In this document: positions 1 to 8,522 of the stretch, in pieces
Layout of the letters: each line of letters begins with the position of its first letter
Numbering within the stretch: position 1 is the first letter of the stretch
Origin: Anaeroglomus sp964550565
GTDB lineage: Bacteria > Planctomycetota > Phycisphaerae > Sedimentisphaerales > Anaerohalosphaeraceae
Length of the DNA stretch: 20,464 nt
Assembly: GCA_964550565.1 (NCBI GenBank)
Contig: CAZKAI010000075.1
Location: forward strand, 1-20,464
Direction of reading: 5' to 3'
The notes under the pieces: model-generated
The model's database searches: none
Seen by the model: only the letters and a program-made list of their open reading frames with translations
Told to the model about the DNA's origin: nothing
Program-made: the position numbers and the translations under genes

Positions 1-732
1 GATTTAATCAGCATGAAACGAATGCGAACCCCTATCGTCGCACAGCTCAACGCCCTTCTCAATCAGCCAACCGAACAGGAACTCCAGTGGCCCCAACGGG
101 ATACATTCACCCCCGCGGAAATCAACCCCCGCCTGATTGCCGACCAAATCCGCTCAGCCAATCCGGAACTGTCAGCAATGCAGCAGCAGATCATCGCCTC
201 ACAAAAAATGGTCAACCTGGCAAGAAAACGCTACTGGCCCGATGTCAGCCTCGGCCTTGAAGTCGAAGACGCCCCCAACCGTGGGATGAATGGAGGCCGC
301 GATCCGATTATGGCCATGGTGTCGATCAATCTGCCCATCTGGACAGATAACTACAGCGCTGGCGTCAGGCAGGCTCAGGCCGAGACCGCCATGGCCCGCC
401 GAGAGAAAATCCAGATGGAGTTTGACCTTGTTGCTCAAGCTGAACAAATTATGTATGAATTGGATGATAATTTGCGAAAAATCCGCCTATACGAAAATGT
501 CCTGATCCCCAAAGCCAAAGAGATGCTGGCCGTTACAGAACAGGCCTACAGGACAAACACAGTTGACTTTATGACATTAATCGACGCCGAACAGAAACTC
601 CTCTCCTTCCAGCTCTATTACGAGAGGTCATTGACCAACTACCTCCAGAAACAGGCCGAACTCGAGATGCTCACCGGCCAGCCTTTACCAAACGAAGCCA
701 ATTCAAATGAGCCCCTTAAACAAAATTCATAA
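1..732 (+). CDS. TolC/CusC-like outer-membrane efflux factor, C-terminal part (5' truncated by window edge)
   Basis: The reading frame is open from the first base (DLISMKRMRT...), so the gene starts outside the window and the ATG at 13 is probably internal. About 243 codons are visible. The sequence fits the second half of the outer-membrane efflux protein family (TolC/CusC/CzcC): long amphipathic helices with heptad character (SANPELSAMQQQIIASQKM), the strand-like WPDVSLGLEVE, then PIWTDNYSAGVRQAQAE, where the P-W segment before a long helix is typical, and a tail with LxxAEQKLLxxQxxY. The family forms the trimeric exit duct of tripartite pumps. It is the first gene of an operon with the adaptor, YHS lipoprotein and CusA-type pump downstream, so its partners are inferred to be those. 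The end at TAA 730-732 is certain. The substrate (Cu/Ag) is inferred from the neighbours only. Confidence 0.88.
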   Translation, partial: DLISMKRMRTPIVAQLNALLNQPTEQELQWPQRDTFTPAEINPRLIADQIRSANPELSAMQQQIIASQKMVNLARKRYWPDVSLGLEVEDAPNRGMNGGRDPIMAMVSINLPIWTDNYSAGVRQAQAETAMARREKIQMEFDLVAQAEQIMYELDDNLRKIRLYENVLIPKAKEMLAVTEQAYRTNTVDFMTLIDAEQKLLSFQLYYERSLTNYLQKQAELEMLTGQPLPNEANSNEPLKQNS

Positions 733-741
733 GAACTATAT

Positions 742-760
742 TCCTATCTGTATAGTAGGA
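742..760 (+). other. small hairpin in the gap between efflux genes
   Basis: TCCTAT (742-747) can pair with ATAG/AGGA (752-755, 757-760) around a 4-nt loop with one bulged T. It lies in the 52-nt gap before the adaptor gene. There is no U-tract after it, so it is not an obvious terminator. It may be an intercistronic processing or stability element, or chance in an AT-rich gap. Confidence 0.25.
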
Positions 761-784
761 TATTTATAACGTAAGGAATTGGCC

Positions 785-2425
785 ATGACCAAACGAACCC
801 AATTTTTAAACACAATAGCCGCAAAAGCAGGCTTTTTAATCCTATTATTAGGGGTCTTTGCCGCAGGATGGTTTACTAAGGTGTTAGTGACCCCCGAAGG
901 CACATATACCCCATCGACCAAGGTGCAGCCAAACGAAGCCATTTGGACCTGCTCCATGCACCCCCAAGTCCGTCAGCCCCAGCCGGGCAAATGTCCCCTG
1001 TGCGGGATGGACCTCATCCCCGTCGGCGGCTCTGACTCCCATGCCTCCGGTGTTATCGAGTTCACCCCGGATGCGGTTAAGCTCATGGAAATCCAGACAT
1101 CCAGGGTCGAGAGAAAGTCCGTCGCCACCGACATCCGACTCATCGGCAAAATCGACTATGACCAGACCCGTATCAAATCGATCACTGCCTGGACGGGTGG
1201 ACGGCTCGACCGGTTGTTTGTGGACTATACAGGAATGACTGTCCGAAAAGGCGACCACATGGTCCAGCTTTACAGTCCGGAATTGATCAGTGCCCAGACT
1301 GAATTGCTCGAAGCCGTAAAGTCCGTCCAGAACATCGCTTCCAATTCCTCTGATCTGATCCGGCGTTCCATCGAAGGGACCCTGAAGGCATCCGAGGAGA
1401 AACTCCGCCTTTTGGGGATTACCGATGAACAAATCCAGCAAATCAAGACCTCCGGCCAAATCCTCGACCATCTGACTATCAACTCCCCCATCGGCGGCGT
1501 GGTCATTGACAAAATGGCCAACGAGGGGATGTATGTTGATACCGGAATGGCCATTTATACCATTGCGGATTTGTCCAAACTATGGCTGATCCTGGATGCT
1601 TATGAATCCGACCTCAAATGGCTTCGATATGGTCAGAAGGTTGAATTTACCACCGAGTCAATCCCCGGCCAGACGTTTGAAGCCGTTGTCAGCTTTATCA
1701 GCCCGGTCCTGAATGAAATGACCCGCACGGTCAAGATTCGGGCGGTAGTGGATAACACCGACAGCACCCTCAAGCCCGGCATGTTTATCCGGGCCAAAAT
1801 TCACTCCCCCATCGCAGCAAATGGCAGCATCATCGAGCCATCGCTGATGGGCAAATACATCTGCCCCATGCACGGGGAAATCATTCATGATGCTCCCGGC
1901 GTATGTGATATCTGCGGGATGAAACTGGCTGCCGCGCAAGAGCTTGGGTATCAAACCGTCAGCGAACCCAACCAGCTTCCTTTAGTCATCCCTGCAACTG
2001 CACCGCTGATTACCGGAAGAAAACTCAACAAAGCAATCGTGTATATCAAAGTTGCCGGCGAACATCCCTCCTTTCTCGGCAAAGAAATCACACTCGGCCC
2101 CAAAGCCGGCGATGTCTATATCGTCGAATCCGGCCTGATGGAAGGTGAAGACGTGGTCACGAACGGGGCATTCAAGATTGATTCCGCCGCCCAGATTCAG
2201 GCCATGCCTTCGATGATGACCCAACCGGTTGAATCGGAAGAAGAAGGTACCGAACAAACCCTCTGCCCCATCATGGGGAACCCCATCGACAAAACGGTCT
2301 TTACCGAATACCAGGGCAAAAAAGTCTATTTCTGCTGCCCCGGATGCATTGACGAATTCAACAAAGACCCGGAAAAATACGTACCTCAACTGCCTCAGTT
2401 TAAAACCACTGAGCATGCTCATTAA
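785..2425 (+). CDS. cusB: CusB-type periplasmic adaptor of heavy-metal RND efflux pump with two HMBD modules and a C-terminal YHS module
   Basis: 546 aa membrane-fusion protein linking the inner-membrane pump to the outer-membrane channel. An N-terminal membrane anchor spans about residues 8-31. A first heavy-metal-binding domain follows at about 54-79 (WTCSMHPQV...CPLCGMDL). The HlyD/CusB core comes next (DYDQTRIKSITAWTGGRLD, then YSPELISAQTELLEA, IADLSKLWLILDAYE and TVKIRAVVDN). A second HMBD lies at about 358-382 (YICPMHGEI...CDICGMKL) inside the C-terminal half. A YHS-like tail is at about 491-538 (TLCPIMGNPID...KKVYFCCPGCIDEF). E. coli CusB is near 400 aa, and the extra length is these modules. 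The start is set at ATG 785 because AAGGA (773-777) sits 7 nt upstream; the in-frame TTG at 779 is only 1 nt from it. Cu(I)/Ag(I) as substrate is inferred from the Cys/Met/His modules and the pump. Confidence 0.93.
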   Translation: MTKRTQFLNTIAAKAGFLILLLGVFAAGWFTKVLVTPEGTYTPSTKVQPNEAIWTCSMHPQVRQPQPGKCPLCGMDLIPVGGSDSHASGVIEFTPDAVKLMEIQTSRVERKSVATDIRLIGKIDYDQTRIKSITAWTGGRLDRLFVDYTGMTVRKGDHMVQLYSPELISAQTELLEAVKSVQNIASNSSDLIRRSIEGTLKASEEKLRLLGITDEQIQQIKTSGQILDHLTINSPIGGVVIDKMANEGMYVDTGMAIYTIADLSKLWLILDAYESDLKWLRYGQKVEFTTESIPGQTFEAVVSFISPVLNEMTRTVKIRAVVDNTDSTLKPGMFIRAKIHSPIAANGSIIEPSLMGKYICPMHGEIIHDAPGVCDICGMKLAAAQELGYQTVSEPNQLPLVIPATAPLITGRKLNKAIVYIKVAGEHPSFLGKEITLGPKAGDVYIVESGLMEGEDVVTNGAFKIDSAAQIQAMPSMMTQPVESEEEGTEQTLCPIMGNPIDKTVFTEYQGKKVYFCCPGCIDEFNKDPEKYVPQLPQFKTTEHAH

Positions 2426-2444
2426 CAATAGAAAGGACACTGTA

Positions 2445-2789
2445 ATGAAGATATCCATCATACTGCTCGTTCTGGCCAGCTTGATCGCTGTTTCAGGATG
2501 CAAGAAAAATCCAGAACCGACACCCGTCACGCAAACCGCTGTCGATACCCCTCAGATCGCCGAAGCCGCCAAAGACGCCGCGGCCGATGCACAAGCTAAG
2601 ACTGAAACAGCCGTTGCCGCTGCAGGGGAACAGACGACCTGCCCGGTTATGGTCGGCAGAGCCATCGATAAGAATCTGTTCGTGGAATACAAAGGCAAGA
2701 AAGTCTATTTCTGCTGCAAGGGCTGCATACCCGAATTCAACAAAGAGCCGGAGAAATACGTCAAGCTGCTGCCGCAATTTCAGCAATAA
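2445..2789 (+). CDS. small YHS-domain lipoprotein in the metal-efflux operon
   Basis: 114 aa. The N-terminus MKISIILLVLASLIAVSGC is a lipoprotein signal peptide with a lipobox ending in Cys19. An Ala/Glu-rich linker of about 40 residues follows, then a YHS-like domain with TTCPVMVGRAIDK, KGKKVYFCCKGC and EFNKEPEKYVKLLPQF. The C-terminal 50 residues are close to the tail of the adaptor encoded just upstream, so one copy probably arose from the other. The start is ATG 2445, with GAAAGGA (2431-2437) 7 nt upstream; the open frame continues further upstream but only as overlap with the adaptor gene. The gap to the adaptor gene is 19 nt. Known YHS domains bind metals through Cys. A role as a membrane-tethered periplasmic metal carrier feeding the pump, in the place CusF holds in E. 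coli, is inference. Confidence 0.85.
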   Translation: MKISIILLVLASLIAVSGCKKNPEPTPVTQTAVDTPQIAEAAKDAAADAQAKTETAVAAAGEQTTCPVMVGRAIDKNLFVEYKGKKVYFCCKGCIPEFNKEPEKYVKLLPQFQQ

Positions 2790-2841
2790 CACCGCGGCTT
2801 TTGATAACCCCTGCTCACCAAGCTAAGGATACATCACGACT

Positions 2842-5800
2842 ATGCCTGAACGTCTGAGTCAACAGGATTACAGCAACCGGGGACTTTTAAGCGAAATCAT
2901 TCGGTTTTGCCTGAATAACCGGCTGGTCGTGATGTTGTGTGTCATGGGCCTGCTGCTTGGGGGTGTGCTCGTGGCACCGTTCGACTGGCAAATCGACTGG
3001 CTGCCGCGATACCCGATTTCCGTCGATGCGATTCCCGATATCGGCGAAAACCAGCAGATCGTCTTCACCGACTGGCCGGGCCGCAGCCCACAGGATATCG
3101 AAGATCAGGTCACTTATCCCCTGACAGCCAATCTGTTGGGGCTAGCCGGTGTCAAGACCGTACGCAGTACATCGATGTTCGGCTTTTCCAGCATCTATGT
3201 CATCTTTGAAGATCGTGTGCCCTTTGACCTGACGCGGCAGAAAATCCTCGAGCGGCTCAATTCGCTGCCGGAAGGAATGCTGCCCGAAGGTGCGACCCCG
3301 CGACTGGGGCCGGATGCCACGGCGCTGGGACAGGTTTTCTGGTACACCCTCGAAGGTCGGGACCCGCAAGGCAATCCCACCGGCGGATGGGACCTGCACG
3401 AACTTCGTACTGTTCAGGATTGGACCGTGCGGTACGCCCTGCAGGCCGCGTCCGGCATTGCCGAAGTTGCATCCGTCGGCGGATTCGTCCGTGAGTACCA
3501 GATTGATGTGGACCCGGATGCGATGTATGCGGCCAAAGTCTCGCTCAATGATGTCTTCATGGCTGTGATGGCCTCCAACCGGGACGTCGGCGCCCGAACT
3601 ATTGAAATCAATCGTGTGGATTACCTGGTTCGCGGTCTTGGCTTTATCAAGTCAGTCGAAGACATCGAACAGATTGTGGTCAAAACCGTGGATGCTGTCC
3701 CGATTCATATCCGGGATATCGCCCATGTCGGCCTCGGCCCGGCCCTGCGGACGGGGGTGCTGGACAAGAGCGGCGCCGAAGCCGTCGGCGGCGTGGCGGT
3801 GGTACGTTACGGCGAAAATCCGCTGGCGGCCATCAAAAACGTCAAGGCCAAAATCGCCGAGATCGCCCCCGGTCTGCCGCAGAAGACCCTGCCCGACGGG
3901 ACCGTCAGCCAGGTGACCATCGTGCCATTTTACGACCGCACGGGATTGATTTACGAAACCCTCGGCACGCTCAACGCCGCCATTTACGAACAAATCATCA
4001 TTACCGCAATTGTCATCGTCCTGCTGCTGCGAAATTTCCGCAGCTCGCTGATTATCTCGGCCCTGATGCCCATGGCGGTACTGATTACCTTTGTGGGAAT
4101 GAAGCTGCTGGGTATCGACGCCAACATCGTCGCCCTGTCCGGCATTGTTATCGCCATCGGCGAAATCTCCGACATGGGAATCGTCATCTGCGAAAATATC
4201 GTTCAGCATCTGGAACGCGACCCGCGCCGCAACCGCCTGCACCTGGTGTTTGACGCCTCGCGCGAAGTCGCCTCGGCGGTCTTAACCGCGATTTCCACCA
4301 CCGTCATCAGCTTCCTGCCGGTGTTCGCCATGACCGGGGCCGAAGGCAAACTCTTCAAACCGCTGGCCTACACCAAGACCGTCGCCCTGACCTCGTCGGT
4401 GTTTCTGGCCGTGCTGGTGGTACCGCCGCTGGCGTATTATTTCTTCCGCAAGGGCAGTGCCGCGGCATTGGCTCACACCCCCGACAAGAAACCCAGACGC
4501 ACCTGGCTGGATTATGTGCTGATTGCAATCCTGCTGGTGCTGTTGACGGATGACTGGATGCCCATCGGGCCGGACAATGGGATGCTGCTCAATCTGCTGT
4601 GGGTTGTGGTTATTGTGGCGGTACTGATTGGCTCGTTTGTTTTAATCATCCGTTTCTATGAGTCCATTCTCGGCTGGTGCCTGCGTCACAAGCTGCTGTT
4701 TTTAAGCCTGCCGACGGCAATGATCATCGGCGGGGGATTCGTCTGGGCGAATCTCGGACGGGAATTCATGCCGTCGCTGGATGAAGGCTCATTTTTGTAT
4801 ATGCCAACCACCATGCCGCACGCCTCGATTGCCGAGGCTACCGACCAACTGAGTAAAATCGATGCCGCCATTGCATCGATTCCAGAAATCGATACGGTTG
4901 TCGGCAAAATCGGACGGGTGGAAAGCGCTCTCGATCCGGCACCACTATCCATGTTTGAAACCGTCATCAACTATAAACCCAAATACAAGACCGACAAACA
5001 TGGCCGGCTGGTGCTGGATGACCACGGCAGAGCCATCCGGCAGTGGCGCGACGGACTGGAAACACCCCATGATCTGTGGAATGAAATCGTCCGCGTCGCA
5101 CAGCTTCCCGGAACGACCAGTGCGCCGCTATTGCAGCCGATTGAAACACGTATTGTCATGCTGCAAACGGGGATGCGTGCCCCGATGGGTATTAAGGTCA
5201 AAGGCCCGAGCCTGGAAGCGATTCAGCAGGCCGGCTTCGATTTGGAAGCTGTTTTAAAGCACGTCTCCATGGTTGAACCGGCAGCAGTCTTTGCCGACCG
5301 CATCGTCGCTCAGCCGTATCTGGAATTACGCATTGACCGACAGGCCATCGCCCGCTACGGACTGCGCGTCGATGATGTGCAGAAGGTCATTGAAATCGCC
5401 ATCGGCGGAACCCCCATCACCACCACCGTCGAAGGCCGTCAGCGGTATCCGGTTCGCGTACGTTATCTGCGGGAATTACGCGACCAGGTTGAAGCTCTCA
5501 ATCAAATCCTGGTTCCGGCCATGGACGGGTCTGTACAGATTCCCCTGGGCCAACTGGTGCAGATGGAATATAAACCCGGCCCGCAAATGATTAAGAGCGA
5601 AGATACGTTTCTGACCAGCTATGTATTGTTTGACAAAAAGCCCAGCTATGCCGAGGTCGATGTGGTCATGGCCTGCAAACAGACACTGGAGCAGAAAATC
5701 AAAGACGGCTCCCTGACGCTGCCGGAAGGTGTCAGTTATACGTTTTCCGGCACGTGGGAAAATCAGGTCCATGCCCAGAAAACCCTGATGCTGGTGATTC

Positions 5801-6381
5801 CAATTGTGCTTGTCATTATTTTTATTCTGTTATATCTGCAATTTGAAAGCTTCGGCTGGTCGTGTGTGGTCTTCACCACCGTCCTGACGGCCTGGTCCGG
5901 CGGATTTGTCTGGATGTGGCTTTATAACCAGGACTGGTTTTTGAACTTTACGCTGTTTGGGATTAATTTCCGCGACCTGTTCAATATTCATCCCTACAAT
6001 CTCAGCGTGGCGGTGTGGGTCGGCTTCCTGGCGGTCTTTGGAATTGCCTCCGATGACGGGGTACTGATGATGACCTATCTGAAAGATCGTTTCGCCACGG
6101 AAAAACCAGTAACCATCGATCACATTCGCCGCGAAACTATCTTTGCCGCCTCCCGGCGAGTCCGGCCGGCTTTGATGACCAGTGCCACCACGATTCTTGC
6201 ACTACTGCCGGTACTGACTTCCATCGGGCGGGGATCGGACATTATGGTCCCGATGGCAATCCCTTCTTTTGGAGGAATGACGTTGTCTATGGTGGATTTG
6301 CTGATTGTGCCCACCCTGTTCTGCATGGTCAAGGAATTCGTCGCCAAACGAGCTTCTCGTCGTTCTCAGGGGGCTGCATAA
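2842..6381 (+). CDS. cusA: CusA-type heavy-metal RND efflux pump
   Basis: 1179 aa inner-membrane proton-driven pump, longer than E. coli CusA (about 1047 aa). Family marks: DIGENQQIVFTDWPGRSPQDIEDQVTYPL near the N-terminus, cut here only by description, with GRSPQDIEDQVTYPL as the core; TM4 GEISDMGIVICEN with Asp444 at the proton-relay position of CusA D405; and Met654, Met704 and Met773 (LYMPTTMP, PLSMFET, VMLQTGM) at the places of the CusA copper ligands M573, M623 and M672. This supports Cu(I)/Ag(I) over Zn/Co. Oddities: a cytoplasm-proximal insertion carrying two extra hydrophobic segments (about 555-572 and 584-606) between TM6 and TM7, a charged insertion near 720-740, an added loop before TM10, and Asp-Asp (1071-1072) where CusA has E939. 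The SD-like AAGGA is 12 nt upstream. It is the last gene of the operon. Confidence 0.94.
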   Translation: MPERLSQQDYSNRGLLSEIIRFCLNNRLVVMLCVMGLLLGGVLVAPFDWQIDWLPRYPISVDAIPDIGENQQIVFTDWPGRSPQDIEDQVTYPLTANLLGLAGVKTVRSTSMFGFSSIYVIFEDRVPFDLTRQKILERLNSLPEGMLPEGATPRLGPDATALGQVFWYTLEGRDPQGNPTGGWDLHELRTVQDWTVRYALQAASGIAEVASVGGFVREYQIDVDPDAMYAAKVSLNDVFMAVMASNRDVGARTIEINRVDYLVRGLGFIKSVEDIEQIVVKTVDAVPIHIRDIAHVGLGPALRTGVLDKSGAEAVGGVAVVRYGENPLAAIKNVKAKIAEIAPGLPQKTLPDGTVSQVTIVPFYDRTGLIYETLGTLNAAIYEQIIITAIVIVLLLRNFRSSLIISALMPMAVLITFVGMKLLGIDANIVALSGIVIAIGEISDMGIVICENIVQHLERDPRRNRLHLVFDASREVASAVLTAISTTVISFLPVFAMTGAEGKLFKPLAYTKTVALTSSVFLAVLVVPPLAYYFFRKGSAAALAHTPDKKPRRTWLDYVLIAILLVLLTDDWMPIGPDNGMLLNLLWVVVIVAVLIGSFVLIIRFYESILGWCLRHKLLFLSLPTAMIIGGGFVWANLGREFMPSLDEGSFLYMPTTMPHASIAEATDQLSKIDAAIASIPEIDTVVGKIGRVESALDPAPLSMFETVINYKPKYKTDKHGRLVLDDHGRAIRQWRDGLETPHDLWNEIVRVAQLPGTTSAPLLQPIETRIVMLQTGMRAPMGIKVKGPSLEAIQQAGFDLEAVLKHVSMVEPAAVFADRIVAQPYLELRIDRQAIARYGLRVDDVQKVIEIAIGGTPITTTVEGRQRYPVRVRYLRELRDQVEALNQILVPAMDGSVQIPLGQLVQMEYKPGPQMIKSEDTFLTSYVLFDKKPSYAEVDVVMACKQTLEQKIKDGSLTLPEGVSYTFSGTWENQVHAQKTLMLVIPIVLVIIFILLYLQFESFGWSCVVFTTVLTAWSGGFVWMWLYNQDWFLNFTLFGINFRDLFNIHPYNLSVAVWVGFLAVFGIASDDGVLMMTYLKDRFATEKPVTIDHIRRETIFAASRRVRPALMTSATTILALLPVLTSIGRGSDIMVPMAIPSFGGMTLSMVDLLIVPTLFCMVKEFVAKRASRRSQGAA

Positions 6382-6659
6382 AAAAGAATTTATGTTCTTA
6401 TAATATCTGTTTTAGTAGTAATGAGAATTATCGGATGTTGTTTCAGGCCGATAAAAATGGTTTTATTTTTATAGAAAACCGTGTATAAAAAATCTCCGTA
6501 AAAATCCTGAGAAAACCCGCCCCGAATGCCGATTATTCATTATATTTTAAACGGCAATGGGCCTCGAACAATGTATATCTGCATTGATTCGGGATTTTAC
6601 GGGTCTTTTAGTGATTGTAAATGAAATAAAGTGATGTTGGCTTAGACGAGGTTATCGCA
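6382..6659 (+). other. AT-rich intergenic region between efflux operon and glycosyltransferase
   Basis: 278 bp with no credible ORF. It holds AT-rich hairpins: TATCGG/CCGATA (6429-6434 with 6448-6453) and GGTTTT/AAAACC (6459-6464 with 6475-6480), then the larger fold listed separately (6515-6604). No strong GC-rich terminator directly follows the pump gene. The promoter of the glycosyltransferase must lie here, but no box pair stands out clearly. GACGAGG (6645-6651) is an adequate SD 8 nt before ATG 6660. Confidence 0.6.
6515..6604 (+). ncRNA. candidate structured leader RNA (three-way junction) upstream of glycosyltransferase
   Basis: Seen by eye: P1 CCCGAAT (6521-6527) pairs with ATTCGGG (6587-6593). 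Inside it, P2 TGCCG (6527-6531) pairs with CGGCA (6552-6556), sharing base 6527 with P1, and P3 CAATG (6569-6573) pairs with CATTG (6582-6586), directly abutting P1. An outer ACCCG (6515-6519) can pair with CGGGT (6600-6604), followed by TCTTTTA. No known riboswitch class was recognised. It may be a cis-regulatory leader of the glycosyltransferase, an imperfect terminator of the efflux operon, or chance folding in AT-rich DNA. Confidence 0.35.
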
Positions 6660-8444
6660 ATGACGCAGAAACCGACAGTAGTTCACGTAACGCATGAGGC
6701 AGTTGGAAAAATCGGAGGCATTGGTGCCGTTCTGGATGGATTGTTCACCAGCAAGGCGTATCTGGATGCCACCGCACGCAATATTTTAGTCAGCCCCCTC
6801 TTCTCGACCGAAGGCGACGTCTCATCGCGTCTGGGGCCCGGCGGAGAGGTTCTGTATTCCTCCATCGACGGATATGTCAAAACCAGTTATGTATCCAGTT
6901 TCCGCAGAATCGAGAGCAAATACAACGTCGGCATCGTCTATGGCCGGCGTACCTTCCTGGATCCGCTGACGCAGATCAAAAGCTCGCCGGAAATCATTCT
7001 TATCGATATCACCCGTATGGAACAGGGACCCCTGAATGAATTCAAGGCGTCGTTGTTTTTTGAATATGGCATCAAGAGCAACGCCTTCGAAAATTACTGG
7101 GAATTCGAACAGTATATGCGTCTGGCGATGCCGGCGATTGCCGCTCTCAAAGCCATTGGCGCCGCCGAAAAAGACAGCAATACCGTGATTGTATCCCATG
7201 AATTTATGGGGATGCCCACGGCGCTGGCGGCCAAGCTGGATCCATTTGATTTTAAAACCGTCTTCTACGCCCACGAAGTCGCCCCAATGCGCCGGATTGT
7301 CGAAGGCCATCAGGGACATGACACAATGTTTTATAACGTCCTTCGCAAAGCCCATCAGCAGGATTTATTTGTCAACGATGTCTTCGGCGACCAGACCAGC
7401 TACTTCAAGTATGCCCTGGTGGATGCCGCCCGATTCTGCGACAATATCCTGGCTGTCGGGGACTGCGTTGTGGATGAACTGAAATTTCTGGCCCCCGAGT
7501 TTGAACTGGCCGATATCGATTTGACCTATAACGGCATTCCCGCGTATGAAATTACGCTGGCCGAAAAGAAACAGTCCCGCGATAAGTTAAAAGATTACTG
7601 CCAGAACCTGCTGGGCTGGCGGCCGGATTTTGTGTTCAGTCACGTCACCCGGCTGGTGCTGAGCAAGGGCCTGTGGCGCGACCTGCGGGTGCTGGAACAC
7701 ATGGACAAGGAATTCGTTGCCCAGGGCAAGACCGGTGTGCTGCTGGTGCTCAGTACCGAAACCCACCGCCGGCGCGACCGCGATATTTATGATATGGAAG
7801 CGGCGTATAACTGGCCGGTGGCCCATCGCGAAGGCATGCCGGATTTGTCCGGCGGTGAAGCGGCCTACTACGCCGGTGTCCAGGAATTCAACGCCAAAAG
7901 CCGCGCCATCAAGGCCATCTTCATCAACCAGTTCGGCTTCTCCCGCCAGTGCTGCGGCCACAGAATGCCTTACGACATGGAATTCATGGACATCCGCAGA
8001 GGCTCCGACGCGGAATTCGGACAGAGTATCTATGAACCGTTCGGCATCGCTCAGCTTGAACCACTGTGCTTCGGTGGGCTGTGCATCGTGACGTCCATCT
8101 GCGGCTGTGCGGGATTTGTCAAGGCCGTCACCGGCGGCAAAGATGTCCCGAATGTCATCTTCGCCGATTATACCGAACTCAACGGCGATTCGGGCCTGGA
8201 AATCGAACACATGCTCAAGATCGACCGCGAATACCGCAATAAGATCGAACGCAAAATCAGCCAGAAAATCGCATTGGAAATCTGTGCCCGTCTGCCGCAC
8301 AACGACGATGAATCCTATCGGCTGCTTCGCAGCGGCTTTGAAATCGCCAAGCACATGGGCTGGGAAGCCGTGGCGGAAAATTATGTCCTCAAGAGTATTC
8401 ACAAGGCCGTCAAGAAAACCCACTCCAAGGTAGTGCAGGCGTAA
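6660..8444 (+). CDS. glycogen-synthase-like GT-B glycosyltransferase
   Basis: 594 aa, predicted cytosolic, no signal peptide. The N-terminal domain has HVTHEAVGKIGGIGAVLDGL, matching the K-x-G-G-[IL] nucleotide-sugar loop of GT5/GT3 synthases, and later VSHEFMGMPTALAAKL and YAHEVAPMRR, in place of the His-containing acceptor motifs. The C-terminal domain carries YEPFGIAQLEPLCFGG with Glu459 and Glu467 in the E-x7-E pattern of GT-B enzymes. The likely reaction is transfer of glucose from ADP- or UDP-glucose to an alpha-1,4-glucan. The donor cannot be read from sequence, and a related sucrose/trehalose-type synthase is possible. The N-terminal half is more GT3-like in length and motif spacing than bacterial GlgA (about 480 aa). 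Start ATG 6660 has GACGAGG 8 nt upstream. It stands alone between the efflux operon and a terminator, with no other glycogen genes beside it. Confidence 0.8.
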   Translation: MTQKPTVVHVTHEAVGKIGGIGAVLDGLFTSKAYLDATARNILVSPLFSTEGDVSSRLGPGGEVLYSSIDGYVKTSYVSSFRRIESKYNVGIVYGRRTFLDPLTQIKSSPEIILIDITRMEQGPLNEFKASLFFEYGIKSNAFENYWEFEQYMRLAMPAIAALKAIGAAEKDSNTVIVSHEFMGMPTALAAKLDPFDFKTVFYAHEVAPMRRIVEGHQGHDTMFYNVLRKAHQQDLFVNDVFGDQTSYFKYALVDAARFCDNILAVGDCVVDELKFLAPEFELADIDLTYNGIPAYEITLAEKKQSRDKLKDYCQNLLGWRPDFVFSHVTRLVLSKGLWRDLRVLEHMDKEFVAQGKTGVLLVLSTETHRRRDRDIYDMEAAYNWPVAHREGMPDLSGGEAAYYAGVQEFNAKSRAIKAIFINQFGFSRQCCGHRMPYDMEFMDIRRGSDAEFGQSIYEPFGIAQLEPLCFGGLCIVTSICGCAGFVKAVTGGKDVPNVIFADYTELNGDSGLEIEHMLKIDREYRNKIERKISQKIALEICARLPHNDDESYRLLRSGFEIAKHMGWEAVAENYVLKSIHKAVKKTHSKVVQA

Positions 8445-8462
8445 TCCCTCTGACTGCAATAA

Positions 8463-8500
8463 AAAAGGCCGGACGTGAAGAATATCATATCCGGCCTTTT
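8463..8500. terminator. bidirectional intrinsic terminator
   Basis: A perfect 11-bp stem, AAAAGGCCGGA (8463-8473) and TCCGGCCTTTT (8490-8500), with a 16-nt loop. T-rich runs follow in both directions (TTTTCTTTT on +, TTTTTT on -). It lies between the convergent ends of the glycosyltransferase gene and the porin gene and should serve both. Confidence 0.9.
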
Positions 8501-8522
8501 CTTTTGATTGGATGATGGACTG

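Noticed and set aside
2229..2444. Longer N-terminus of the YHS lipoprotein
   Set aside because: It overlaps the adaptor gene out of frame; the lipoprotein signal and SD place the start at 2445.
2640..2789. YHS modules as evidence of a P-type ATPase fragment
   Set aside because: YHS domains also occur on copper ATPases, but no ATPase core is present in either gene; the lipoprotein signal and operon context explain the module.
7587..8459. A 290-codon open frame on the - strand inside the glycosyltransferase
   Set aside because: Antisense shadow of a gene with recognisable GT-B motifs; its start also lies in mid-gene and it would run into the terminator region from the wrong side.
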